Positions 7,316 to 15,592 of a DNA stretch of 64,000 nucleotides are shown here, in pieces. Position numbers and translations under genes: made by a program. The stretch is from CBDIHH01 sp965279095 (GTDB lineage Bacteria; Pseudomonadota; Alphaproteobacteria; Caulobacterales; Caulobacteraceae), in the NCBI GenBank assembly GCA_965279095.1, contig CBDIHH010000005.1, forward strand, positions 372,001-436,000. The letters are read 5' to 3'. Under the pieces are notes generated by a model, which ran no database searches, had not been told where the DNA came from, and saw nothing but the letters and a program-made list of their open reading frames with translations. Each line of letters starts with the position of its first letter. Within the stretch, counting starts at the first letter, position 1.

Positions 7316-8530
7316 ATGAACAACGAATTCCACCGCATCAAACGCCTGCCGCCCTACATCTTCGAGGAGGTGAACCGCATCAAGGCGGGCCTCCGGAACA
7401 AGGGCGTCGACATCATCGACTTCGGCATGGGCAACCCCGACATGCCGACGCCGCCGCATATCGTCGAGAAATTGATCGAGACGGCGCGCAACCCCCGGGC
7501 CCACCGCTACTCCGCCTCCAAGGGCATCGCCGGCCTGCGCCGGGCCATGGCCGGCTATTACGACCGCCGCTTCGGGGTGAAGCTCAACCCGGACACCGAG
7601 GTGGTCGCCACCCTGGGGTCCAAGGAGGGCTTCGCCAACCTGGCCCAGGCGATCACCGCCCCCGGCGATGTGATCATCGCGCCGAACCCGGCCTATCCCA
7701 TCCACGCCTTCGGCTTCATCATCGCCGGCGGCTCGATCCGCCACGTGCCGGCCCTGTCGCCGGAAGAATATCTGTCGGGCATCAGCCGCGCAGCCAAGCA
7801 CAGCGTGCCCGCGCCCCTGGCGGTGGTGGTCAGCTACCCCTCCAACCCCACCGCCCAGTGGGTCGACCTGGATTTCTACAAGGACGTCATCGCCCTGGCG
7901 AAGAAGCATGGCCTGCTGGTGCTGTCGGACATCGCCTATTCGGAGATCTATTTCGAGAACAATCCGCCGCCGTCGATCCTGCAGGTGGAGGGCGCCAAGG
8001 ACATCGCCGTGGAGATCAACTCCATGTCCAAGACCTACGCCATGCCCGGCTGGCGGGTCGGCATGGTGGTGGGCAATGCGCGCCTGTGCTCGGCCCTGGC
8101 GCGGGTGAAATCCTATCTGGACTATGGCTCCTTCACCCCCATCCAGGTGGCCGCGGCCACTGCGCTGAACGGGCCGCAGGACTGCGTCGACGAGATCCGG
8201 GCCACCTACAAGTCGCGGCGCGACTGCCTGGTGAAGTCGATGAAGCAGGCCGGCTGGATCATTCCCTCGCCGGCCGCCTCGATGTTCGCCTGGGCGCCCC
8301 TGCCTGAGGCCTATCGCGAGGCCGGCTCGATGCTGTTCTCCAAGCTGCTGATGGAGGAGGCCGGCGTCGCCGTGTCCCCAGGCGTCGGCTTCGGTGAATA
8401 CGGCGAGGGCTATGTCCGCCTGGGGCTGGTGGAGAACGAGCAGCGCATCCGCCAGGCGGCCCGCAATGTGAAGAAGTTCATCGCCGACTCCGATGCGATT
8501 CTCGGCAAGGCCATGGCGGCGGCGGAATAG
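7316..8530 (+). CDS. alaC: Class I/II PLP aminotransferase, AlaC-like
   Basis: A 404-residue aminotransferase starting at ATG 7316 (MNNEFHRIKRLPPYIFEEVN). The open frame extends to 7244, but that part is unlike the family. PLP motifs are visible: ASKGIAGLRRA, NPAYPIHAFGF, YPSNPTAQWV, SDIAYSEIYF, and SMSKTYAMPGWR with the Schiff-base Lys at residue 239. The N-terminus and the GMGNPDMPTPPHIVEKL segment match the AlaC/LL-DAP-aminotransferase-like group, which makes alanine from pyruvate and glutamate. It lies 3 bp upstream of hom, so the two are probably co-transcribed, an arrangement common in Alphaproteobacteria. The exact amino-acid specificity is inferred. Confidence 0.88.
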   Translation: MNNEFHRIKRLPPYIFEEVNRIKAGLRNKGVDIIDFGMGNPDMPTPPHIVEKLIETARNPRAHRYSASKGIAGLRRAMAGYYDRRFGVKLNPDTEVVATLGSKEGFANLAQAITAPGDVIIAPNPAYPIHAFGFIIAGGSIRHVPALSPEEYLSGISRAAKHSVPAPLAVVVSYPSNPTAQWVDLDFYKDVIALAKKHGLLVLSDIAYSEIYFENNPPPSILQVEGAKDIAVEINSMSKTYAMPGWRVGMVVGNARLCSALARVKSYLDYGSFTPIQVAAATALNGPQDCVDEIRATYKSRRDCLVKSMKQAGWIIPSPAASMFAWAPLPEAYREAGSMLFSKLLMEEAGVAVSPGVGFGEYGEGYVRLGLVENEQRIRQAARNVKKFIADSDAILGKAMAAAE

Positions 8531-8533
8531 GCG

Positions 8534-9826
8534 ATGAGCAAGCAGTGGCGCCTCGGCGTGGCCGGCCTCGGCACCGTCGGGGCGGGCCTTCTGAAATTCC
8601 TGGAGGAGCGGCCGGGCTTCGCCCCGGCCGGGGGCCAGGCCGTGGTCACGGGGGTTTCGGCGCGCTCGCGCTCGCGGCCCCGGGCCGCGGATATCTCGGC
8701 CTATGAGTGGTTCGACGATCCGGTGGTCCTGGCGTCGTCGCCGCAGATCGACGTGTTCGTCGAGCTGATCGGCGGCTCGGACGGTCCGGCCAAGGCCGCC
8801 GTGGAGGCCGCCCTCCGGCACGGCAAGCCGGTGGTTACGGCCAACAAGGCGCTGATCGCCGAGCACGGGCTGGCGCTGGCCCGGCTGGCCGAGGCGCACG
8901 GCGCGCCGCTGCTGTTCGAGGCCGCGGTCATGGGCGGCGCCCCCGCGGTCAAGATGGTGCGCGAGGCCCTGGTGGGCGAAGACATCGTCAGCATCGCCGG
9001 CATCCTCAACGGCACCTGCAACTACATCCTCACCGAGATGGAGGCCGGGGGCCGGGCCTTCGCCGATGTGCTCGCCGAGGCGCAGCGGCTCGGCTATGCC
9101 GAGGCCGACCCGACCATGGACGTCGGCGGCTTCGACGCCGCCCACAAGATCACCCTGCTGTCTGCCCTGGCCTTCGGCGGCGCCCCCGCCTATGCCGCGG
9201 CCGAGGTCGAGGGCATCGACCAGGTGGAGCTGCTCGACATCCGCATGGCCCGCGAACTGGGCTATCGCATCAAGCTGATCGCCGCCACCGACCGCTCCGA
9301 GGACGGCGTGTCGGTCACCGTCAATCCCGCCCTGGTGGCCCTCGACCATCCCCTGGCGGGGGCGGGCGGGGCGCTCAACGCCCTGTTCATCGAGGGCCGC
9401 CGGATCGGCCGCATCTATCTGCAGGGGCCCGGCGCGGGGGCGGGGCCCACGGCGGCGGCCGTCGCGGCCGACATCGCCGACGTCATGGCGGGGGCGGTGC
9501 GTCCGGTGTTCCAGGCGCCGGCGGACAGCCTGGGCGGAACCGACGCGGCCCGGGCCGACCCCGGTCGCCGGGTCGGCAAGGCCTATATCCGCCTGCTGGT
9601 GAAGGACGAGCCGGGGGTGATCGCGGCGGTGTCCGAGGCCCTGCGGGACGCGGGGGTGTCCATCGACAGCTTCCTGCAAAAGCCGGTGCAGGACGCCGGC
9701 GGCGTGCCTATCGTGCTGACCACCCACGCCACGGCGCAGTCGGTCCTGCGCGACGCCATCGACCATATCGCCGCGCTTCCGGCCGTCATCGACCGGCCGC
9801 GCATGTTACGTATCGCCCGAATATGA
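8534..9826 (+). CDS. hom: Homoserine dehydrogenase with C-terminal ACT domain
   Basis: Reduces aspartate semialdehyde to homoserine on the threonine/methionine pathway. The protein is 430 residues. It has an N-terminal Rossmann fingerprint GVAGLGTVGAGLL, a cofactor segment KPVVTANKALIAEHG, and substrate-domain motifs GILNGTCNYILTEM and ADPTMDVGGFDAAHKITLL. A C-terminal ACT domain occupies about residues 350-430 (KAYIRLLVKDEPGVIAAVSE), implying feedback inhibition, classically by threonine. The start lies 3 bp after the aminotransferase stop and glpX follows 35 bp later. Confidence 0.96.
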   Translation: MSKQWRLGVAGLGTVGAGLLKFLEERPGFAPAGGQAVVTGVSARSRSRPRAADISAYEWFDDPVVLASSPQIDVFVELIGGSDGPAKAAVEAALRHGKPVVTANKALIAEHGLALARLAEAHGAPLLFEAAVMGGAPAVKMVREALVGEDIVSIAGILNGTCNYILTEMEAGGRAFADVLAEAQRLGYAEADPTMDVGGFDAAHKITLLSALAFGGAPAYAAAEVEGIDQVELLDIRMARELGYRIKLIAATDRSEDGVSVTVNPALVALDHPLAGAGGALNALFIEGRRIGRIYLQGPGAGAGPTAAAVAADIADVMAGAVRPVFQAPADSLGGTDAARADPGRRVGKAYIRLLVKDEPGVIAAVSEALRDAGVSIDSFLQKPVQDAGGVPIVLTTHATAQSVLRDAIDHIAALPAVIDRPRMLRIARI

Positions 9827-9861
9827 GAATCCCGATAAGCGGGCCGTCAGGAGACGACTAG

Positions 9862-10815
9862 ATGACTTCCACCCCGTTGGACCGCGGCCTGATCATGGAC
9901 GCCGTCCGGGTCACCGAGATCGCCGCCATCGCCGCCTATAAGCAGGTCGGCCTCGGCGACGAGAAGGCCGCCGACCAGGCCGCCGTCGACGCCATGCGCA
10001 CGGCGCTGAACGAACTGGACATCGAGGGCGTCATCGTCATCGGCGAAGGCGAGCGCGACGAGGCCCCGATGCTCTACATCGGAGAGAAGGTCGGCAGCGG
10101 CAAGGGCCCGCGCATCGACATCGCCCTGGACCCGCTTGAGGGCACCACCCTGACCGCCAAGGCCATGGCCAACGCCTGCGCCGTGATGGCCTGGGCCCCC
10201 GCCGGGACCCTGCTCAACGCCCCCGACACCTATATGGACAAGATCGCCATCGGGCCGGGCTATCCCGAGGGGGTCATCGACCTCGACCGGACCCCGGCCG
10301 AGAACGTCACCGCCCTGGCCGCGGCCAAGGGGGTCGAGCCCTCCGAGATCACCGCCTGCGTGCTGGACCGGCCGCGGCATGCCGAGATCATCGCCAGCCT
10401 CCGTTCGGTGGGCGCGCGCGTCTATCTGATCACCGACGGGGACGTCGCCGGGGTGATCAACACCTCCGATCCCGACACCGGGGTGGATATATACATCGGC
10501 CAGGGCGGCGCCCCCGAGGGGGTCCTGGCCTGCGCGGCGCTCAAGTGCGTCGGCGGGCAGTTCCAGGGGCGCCTGGTGTTCCGCAACGCCGACGAGCGGG
10601 CCCGCGCCCAGCGCTGGGGCATCGAGGACCTCGACAAGAAATACGACCTGCACGAGATGGTCCGCGCCGACGCGATCTTCTCGGCCACCGGCGTCACCGA
10701 CGGCGCCCTGCTGGAGGGCGTCCACGTCGTCGACGGCTTCGTCCACACCCACACCCTGGTGATGAATTCCTCCACCAAGACGGTGCGCGAAGTGCGGCTG
10801 AAGCGGCCTGTCTAG
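9862..10815 (+). CDS. glpX: Class II fructose-1,6-bisphosphatase
   Basis: Gluconeogenic enzyme that dephosphorylates fructose-1,6-bisphosphate; some alphaproteobacterial members also act on sedoheptulose-1,7-bisphosphate. 317 residues. Metal and substrate signatures: VIVIGEGERDEAPMLYIGE, then IDIALDPLEGTTLTAKAMA, the lithium-sensitive phosphatase motif. Later GPGYPEGVIDLD, DGDVAGVINT and GQGGAPEGVLACAALK are conserved. A strong AGGAG at 9849-9853 lies 8 nt before the ATG. It continues the aminotransferase-hom block and precedes recJ by 20 bp. Confidence 0.96.
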   Translation: MTSTPLDRGLIMDAVRVTEIAAIAAYKQVGLGDEKAADQAAVDAMRTALNELDIEGVIVIGEGERDEAPMLYIGEKVGSGKGPRIDIALDPLEGTTLTAKAMANACAVMAWAPAGTLLNAPDTYMDKIAIGPGYPEGVIDLDRTPAENVTALAAAKGVEPSEITACVLDRPRHAEIIASLRSVGARVYLITDGDVAGVINTSDPDTGVDIYIGQGGAPEGVLACAALKCVGGQFQGRLVFRNADERARAQRWGIEDLDKKYDLHEMVRADAIFSATGVTDGALLEGVHVVDGFVHTHTLVMNSSTKTVREVRLKRPV

Positions 10816-10835
10816 CGTGGCCGGCCGCTAGAGCC

Positions 10836-12644
10836 ATGGACGACGGGACCGCCCTCCGACCCGACGACTTCCTGGGCGTCTCCCGCTCCCTCACCGGCCG
10901 CGCCTGGCGGCGTCGCGCGGCCGACGAGGGCGATGTGCGCGCCCATGCCCTGCGCCATGGCCTCAGCGAGCCCCTGGCGCGCGCCCTGGCGTCGCGGGGC
11001 GTCAGGGGCGGGGAGGGGGACAACTACCTGTCGCCGACCCTCAAGGCCCTGTTCCCCGACCCGTCCAGCTTCCTCGACATGGACAGGGCCGCGGAAATCC
11101 TCGTGGACGCCCTGGTGCGCGACCGGCCCATGGTGGTGTTCGCCGACTATGATGTCGACGGCGCCACCAGCGCCGCCTTGCTGGTGCGGTGGTACCGGGC
11201 CATGGGCAAAGACCTGGGCGTCTATGTCCCCGACCGCATGATCGAGGGCTACGGACCCAGCGCCGCCGCCTTCGGACGCATCCGCGACCAGGGCGCCGAG
11301 CTCGTGGTCACCGTGGATTGCGGGGCGGCCGCCTATGACGCCATCGCCGCCGCCACCCGGATCGGGCTGGAGGTGGTGGTGATCGACCACCACCTGATGC
11401 GGGGCGATCCGCCGCCGGCGGCCGCCGTGGTCAATCCCAACCGACCGGGCTGCAACTCCGGCCAGGGGGTGCTGGCCGCCGCCGGGGTCACCTTCGTGCT
11501 CCTGGCCGCCCTCAATCGCGAGGCGCGACGCCGGGGGCTGTTCGGCGACCGGGCCGAACCTGACCTGCGCCAGTGGCTGGACCTGGCCGCCCTGGGCGCC
11601 ATCTGCGACGTCACCCAGTTGGTGGGCTTCAACCGCGCCCTGGCCTCCCAGGGTCTCAAGGTGATGTCCGCCTGGAAGAACCCGGGGCTCAAGGCCCTGC
11701 TCGACATCGCCAAGGGCCAGGGGCCGGCCTCGGTGTTCCACGCCGGTTTCATCCTTGGGCCGCGAATCAACGCCGGCGGGCGAATCGGCCGCTCGGACCT
11801 GGGCGCCCGGCTGCTGTCCACCGACGACCCGGAGGAGGCGAGGGCCCTGGCTGAGGAGCTGGACGCCCTGAACATCTCGCGCAAGGACGTGGAGCGGCAG
11901 GTGGTGGAGGAGGCGGCCGCCCGCATCGAGGCCACGGTCGCCCGCCCCGACCAGGAGGCCGTGCTGGTGGTCTCCGGGGCCGACTGGCACCCCGGGGTGG
12001 TGGGCATCGTCGCGGGCCGGCTGCGCGAGCGCTATCGGCGCCCCGTGGTGGTGATCGGCGTCGACGCCGTGGCGGAGGTGGGCAAGGGCTCGGGCCGGTC
12101 CCAGCCGGGGGTCAACCTCGGCCGGGCCATCCAGGCCGCCTATGAGGCCGGCCACCTGCTGGCGGGGGGCGGGCACGCCATGGCCGCGGGCCTGACCATC
12201 CGCCCTGACCGGATCGACGGCCTGCGCGCCTTCCTGTCCGACCAGTTAAGGGACGAGACGGCCAGCGCCACCGCGGCGGACGCCGTGGACATCGACGCGC
12301 TCGTCTCGCCCGGCTCGGCCGGCCGTGAGACCTATGAGGATTTTCAGCGGCTTACCCCCTTCGGGCCGGGCAATCCCGAGCCGGTGTTCGCGGCCGCCTC
12401 GGTCAGCATCGACTACGCCAAGGCCCTGCGCGGCGGGCACATCCGCTGCACCCTGTCGGACGGCGGCGGCGGCAAGCTGAAGGCCGTGGCCTGGCGGGCG
12501 GAGGAGACCGACCTGGGGCGCCGGCTGCTGGCCGGGGGCGGCGCGGTGCACGTGGCCGGTCGTCTCAAACCGGACGATTACCAGGGCCGCCAGGGCGTCG
12601 AGCTTGAAATCGAGGACCTGGCCGACCCCCGCCAGTCGGCCTGA
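10836..12644 (+). CDS. recJ: Single-stranded-DNA exonuclease RecJ
   Basis: 5'-3' exonuclease acting on single-stranded DNA in recombination and mismatch repair. 602 residues from ATG 10836; the frame opens further upstream inside glpX but without homology. DHH-family motifs: FADYDVDGATSAALL (motif I), VTVDCGAAAYD (motif II) and VVIDHHLM (DHH). The DHHA1 domain has GPRINAGGRIGRSDLG and the glycine-rich LLAGGGHAMAAGLTI. A C-terminal OB fold follows (FGPGNPEPVFA onward). The gene sits 20 bp after glpX and 81 bp before tRNA-Glu. Confidence 0.96.
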   Translation: MDDGTALRPDDFLGVSRSLTGRAWRRRAADEGDVRAHALRHGLSEPLARALASRGVRGGEGDNYLSPTLKALFPDPSSFLDMDRAAEILVDALVRDRPMVVFADYDVDGATSAALLVRWYRAMGKDLGVYVPDRMIEGYGPSAAAFGRIRDQGAELVVTVDCGAAAYDAIAAATRIGLEVVVIDHHLMRGDPPPAAAVVNPNRPGCNSGQGVLAAAGVTFVLLAALNREARRRGLFGDRAEPDLRQWLDLAALGAICDVTQLVGFNRALASQGLKVMSAWKNPGLKALLDIAKGQGPASVFHAGFILGPRINAGGRIGRSDLGARLLSTDDPEEARALAEELDALNISRKDVERQVVEEAAARIEATVARPDQEAVLVVSGADWHPGVVGIVAGRLRERYRRPVVVIGVDAVAEVGKGSGRSQPGVNLGRAIQAAYEAGHLLAGGGHAMAAGLTIRPDRIDGLRAFLSDQLRDETASATAADAVDIDALVSPGSAGRETYEDFQRLTPFGPGNPEPVFAAASVSIDYAKALRGGHIRCTLSDGGGGKLKAVAWRAEETDLGRRLLAGGGAVHVAGRLKPDDYQGRQGVELEIEDLADPRQSA

Positions 12645-12725
12645 GCACGGTTGCCGGGGCGGGGCGGCTTCAGCGGGGTTGCGCGTCCAAACGAAGGCGG
12701 ATATATGCCCCCTTCCTGCGGTCAT

Positions 12726-12800
12726 GGTCCCTTCGTCTATCGGTTAGGACATCAGATTTTCAATCTGGGGAGAGGGGTTCGACTCCCCTAGGGACTACCA
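12726..12800 (+). tRNA. tRNA-Glu (anticodon TTC)
   Basis: 75 nt with an encoded CCA. The acceptor GGTCCCT pairs with AGGGACT. The anticodon stem TCAGA/TCTGG carries loop TTTTCAA, giving anticodon TTC. The T arm has GAGGGGTTCGACTCCCC. Discriminator base A. Confidence 0.97.
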
Positions 12801-12931
12801 CCGCGGGACTACTTCTACGCCGACCGTCCAAACAAGCGCCACAATGCGCATTGACGCGACGGCCCTTGCTAGAACATTGTTATCACTGGCGGCCTTCCTC
12901 GGGGGAAAACGGGGCAGGCAAGAGGTGGGGC

Positions 12932-13567
12932 ATGTCCAATTTCGATTTCCACGACGCAGAGGCCCATGAGGACTCCGTCCGGATCAGCGGCCGTGTCAAA
13001 TGGTTCGATCCGGGCAAGGGCTATGGCTTCATTGTACCCGACGATCCCGGCCAGACCGGTCTGAAGGACATCCTCCTGCACGTGACCAGCCTCAGGCAGG
13101 CCGGCCGCGAGCATGCCCCCGAGGGTTCGACCATCGTCTGCGACGCCATCCGTCGGCCCAAGGGCTGGCAGGTCTGCGAGATCCACGACCTCGATGAATC
13201 CTCCGCCGCCCCGCCGCCGCCCCGCGCGCGGTTCGACGGGCATGGCGGTGGGGTGCGCCGGGAGGCGGACTTCGACGGCGCCCGCAGCGGCGGCGGCTTC
13301 CGCGACCGCGGCGAGCGGCGCGAGTCCTCGCACCACGCCCCGGCGCCCACCGGGCCGCTGGAGCGGGCCAAGGTGAAATGGTTCAACCGCACCAAGGGCT
13401 ACGGCTTCGTCGTCCGCGAGGCCCATACGGGCGACATCTTCGTGCACATCGAGACCCTCCGCCGCAGCGGGCTGGAGGACCTTCAGCCGGGCGACGACGT
13501 GATGGTCCGTTTCGCCGAGGGCCCCAAGGGCCTGGTGGTGGCGCAGATCGAGATCGGCGGGGACTAG
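12932..13567 (+). CDS. Two-domain cold shock protein (CspC/CspD-like)
   Basis: RNA/ssDNA-binding protein of 211 residues from ATG 12932, preceded by a purine-rich AAGAGGTGGGG. Two cold shock domains are visible. The first is at about residues 15-85 (GRVKWFDPGKGYGFIVPDD, with ILLHVTSL as RNP2). The second is at about 142-208 (AKVKWFNRTKGYGFV and DIFVHIETLRRSG). The linker is rich in Arg, Gly and Pro and probably disordered. Duplicated CSDs with an RG-rich linker are characteristic of alphaproteobacterial proteins such as Caulobacter CspC and CspD. In Caulobacter one class is stationary-phase rather than cold induced; which this gene is cannot be told. Confidence 0.92.
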   Translation: MSNFDFHDAEAHEDSVRISGRVKWFDPGKGYGFIVPDDPGQTGLKDILLHVTSLRQAGREHAPEGSTIVCDAIRRPKGWQVCEIHDLDESSAAPPPPRARFDGHGGGVRREADFDGARSGGGFRDRGERRESSHHAPAPTGPLERAKVKWFNRTKGYGFVVREAHTGDIFVHIETLRRSGLEDLQPGDDVMVRFAEGPKGLVVAQIEIGGD

Positions 13568-13620
13568 TTCGCCCCTCGCAACCGCGGCCCTGCGCGGCTA
13601 GAACACCGGGCGTCTGATCG

Positions 13621-13638
13621 CCGGCTCCCCCGAGCCGG
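13621..13638. other. Strong hairpin without T-tract after the cold shock gene
   Basis: CCGGCTC (13621-13627) pairs with GAGCCGG (13632-13638) across a CCCC loop, 54 bp after the stop of the cold shock gene and 47 bp before the DUF192 gene. No T-run follows, so it may protect the mRNA end rather than terminate transcription. Confidence 0.35.
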
Positions 13639-13684
13639 GATCTCCTGATCTCGGAGTGGTCCCCTGGCCCAATTTCCCGGCGGC

Positions 13685-14200
13685 ATGTCCCGCGTCCTGA
13701 CCGGCCTGCTGGCCGCCGCCCTGCTGTCGGCCTGCGCCGCGGAGGCCGTGGACGCACGCCCCGCCCAGGCCGCCGGCTGCGCCCCCTCGGCCCCCGAGGC
13801 CCGGCGCGCGGTCGCCGGACCGGTGGAGCGCCTCGACATCGCCACCGCCCGGGGAAGCGTGCGCCTGCAGGTGGAGATCGCCGATACCGAGGCGGAACGG
13901 TCCCAGGGCCTGATGTGCCGCTCCGCCATGGCCGCCGACCACGGCATGTTGTTCGACTTCAAGGCCGAGAAGCCGGTCTATTTCTGGATGAAGAACACCA
14001 TCCTGCCCCTGGACATGCTGTTCGTCGCCGCCGACGGGCGGATCGTCGCCATCGCCCCGCAGACCACGCCCTTTTCCGAGGACCCGGTCGGCCCCGGGGT
14101 CCCCGTGCTGGCGGTGCTGGAGCTGAACGCGGGCCGCGCCGCCGCCCTGGGCATCGCCCCGGGCGACCGCATTAGCCATCGGATCTTCACCCGCCGCTGA
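13685..14200 (+). CDS. DUF192 family exported protein
   Basis: A 171-residue protein of the small DUF192 family, whose biochemical role is unknown. The N-terminus MSRVLTGLLAAALLSACAAE is a signal peptide, with Cys17 in LLSAC reading as a usable lipobox, so it may be a lipoprotein. The domain spans roughly residues 50-170. Its family core is visible as SQGLMCRSAMAADHGMLFDF, then PVYFWMKNTILPLDMLFV and the later LELNAGRAAALGIAPGD. It lies between the cold shock gene and tRNA-Pro on the same strand. Confidence 0.88.
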   Translation: MSRVLTGLLAAALLSACAAEAVDARPAQAAGCAPSAPEARRAVAGPVERLDIATARGSVRLQVEIADTEAERSQGLMCRSAMAADHGMLFDFKAEKPVYFWMKNTILPLDMLFVAADGRIVAIAPQTTPFSEDPVGPGVPVLAVLELNAGRAAALGIAPGDRISHRIFTRR

Positions 14201-14253
14201 GCGCGCGTTGCAGCCGCGCCCGCCCCGTGGCAAACACCGGCCTTCGATGGTCT

Positions 14254-14330
<77 letters not shown>

Positions 14331-14359
14331 TCGGTTAGCCGCCCCCTTGGAGGCTCCTG

Positions 14360-14377
14360 CAGGGGCCTCGGCCCCTG
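14360..14377. other. Hairpin between tRNA-Pro and the M23 peptidase gene
   Basis: CAGGGGC (14360-14366), loop CTCG, GCCCCTG (14371-14377). It lies between a plus-strand tRNA and the 3' end of the minus-strand two-partner-secretion block. No T-tract is present on either strand, so a terminator role is only possible. Confidence 0.3.
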
Positions 14378-14401
14378 TCATGGCGCGCCAGATCTCGCCG
14401 G

Positions 14402-15592
14402 TCAGGAGCGGCCGCCTTCATGGCGAGGCGCCCTCGACGCCAGCAGCCCGCTGGCCACTGATGGCCCGCCAAGCGCCACGGCGAGGGCCGGGTCGACCTG
14501 GACGCCATGGTCGACGACCTCGAAGTGCAGGTGCGGCCCGGTCGCGAGGCCCGATTGGCCGACAAAGCCGATCACCTGCCCCTGTCGAACCCGGGCGCCC
14601 GCCTGGAGTCCGTTCGCCCAGCCGGACAGATGGCCGTAGCCCGTGTCCATGCCCCCAGGATGGCTCAGGCCCACCCATCGACCATAGCCGCCGCGCCACC
14701 GGGCGGCGGTGACCACGCCGTCTGCCACCGCCACCACCGGCGTCCCGCTGGGGGCGGCGAGGTCGACGCCCTTGTGCGGTCGGAAGAAGCCCAGCAGGGG
14801 GTGCAGCCTCAGGCCGAAGGCGGAGGTCAGCCGCCCTTGCGGCAGGGGCGAAATCCGGTAGGCGGCCGCCGTCGCAGCGGGGGCCGCGGGGCCCGAATCC
14901 ACCACGAGATAGCGCGATCCCTCCCGATGGAAGCTGATCTGGCGCCCCGAGGCGGTGATCGACACCGACAACAGACGGTCGGCGGCTCTGTCCACCTCAA
15001 GCCTCACCGGACTGTCCAGGGAGGCGTCCCGGCTGAGATCGATCCGGCTCGCCAGCAGGCTCAGGGCCTGCTGGGCCGCTGCTCGAGGCGCCGCCCCGCC
15101 GAACAGCACCGTCTGCATCGGTCCCGCCAGGACCTGGGCGCGAGGCTCGGCCAGGGGGTCTGACCGTCCGGCCTGGGAGAGGGCCGGGCGCGAAACGATG
15201 GCGAAGCCGCCGGCTGGCGTGCGCGCGGCCCGGATCGGACCGCCTGTGGGCGGTTCGAGCGTCAAGTCCATCAGCTCGCCGGCGGAGCTGCGCTTGAGGG
15301 TGACCGCCAGCCCGGGCGGAAGGTTCACGACGTCGAAGGCCTCGCCCAGCTGCGCCGTGGCGGACACCGCCTGATCGGGCGAGACCCCGCCGTCGATGAG
15401 CATCGCCTGAAGGCTCTGGCCGGGCTTTTGGGTCGCCGTGACGGTGATCCCCGGGGCGGCCGGACGAGCCGCCGCCGGGGCGCCTGGCCCCGTTCCGGGC
15501 TTGGCCGACACCGAGGCTTCGCCAAGGCCCAGCACCAGCGCCACCGCCCCGACGGTCGCGGCCAGTCGCCGGTGTCGGCGCCGGAAGGTCAC
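14402..15592 (-). CDS. M23 (LytM-type) peptidase at the end of the tpsA block
   Basis: A predicted zinc murein endopeptidase in the periplasm, 396 residues. I place the start at GTG 15592, whose GTGA overlaps the TGA of tpsA (15591-15589); an ATG at 15628 would overlap more. A signal peptide follows (MTFRRRHRRLAATVGAVALV). The long N-terminal half is not recognisable. The C-terminal M23 domain has HKGVD (His273, Asp277) and GPHLHFEV (His354, His356), the four-residue zinc/catalytic set, so it looks active. Translational coupling to the giant exoprotein suggests it opens the cell wall for, or processes, that system; this is inference. Confidence 0.9.
   Translation of the reverse strand: MTFRRRHRRLAATVGAVALVLGLGEASVSAKPGTGPGAPAAARPAAPGITVTATQKPGQSLQAMLIDGGVSPDQAVSATAQLGEAFDVVNLPPGLAVTLKRSSAGELMDLTLEPPTGGPIRAARTPAGGFAIVSRPALSQAGRSDPLAEPRAQVLAGPMQTVLFGGAAPRAAAQQALSLLASRIDLSRDASLDSPVRLEVDRAADRLLSVSITASGRQISFHREGSRYLVVDSGPAAPAATAAAYRISPLPQGRLTSAFGLRLHPLLGFFRPHKGVDLAAPSGTPVVAVADGVVTAARWRGGYGRWVGLSHPGGMDTGYGHLSGWANGLQAGARVRQGQVIGFVGQSGLATGPHLHFEVVDHGVQVDPALAVALGGPSVASGLLASRAPRHEGGRS

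Noticed and set aside
6743..9766. 1007-residue minus-strand frame opposite the aminotransferase and hom genes
   Set aside because: It is the antisense shadow of two well-supported genes in high-GC DNA; its His/Gly/Arg-rich sequence has no domain signature.
14331..14401. tRNA-Pro flank considered as an integration site
   Set aside because: No integrase gene and no duplicate of the tRNA 3' end were seen in the window.
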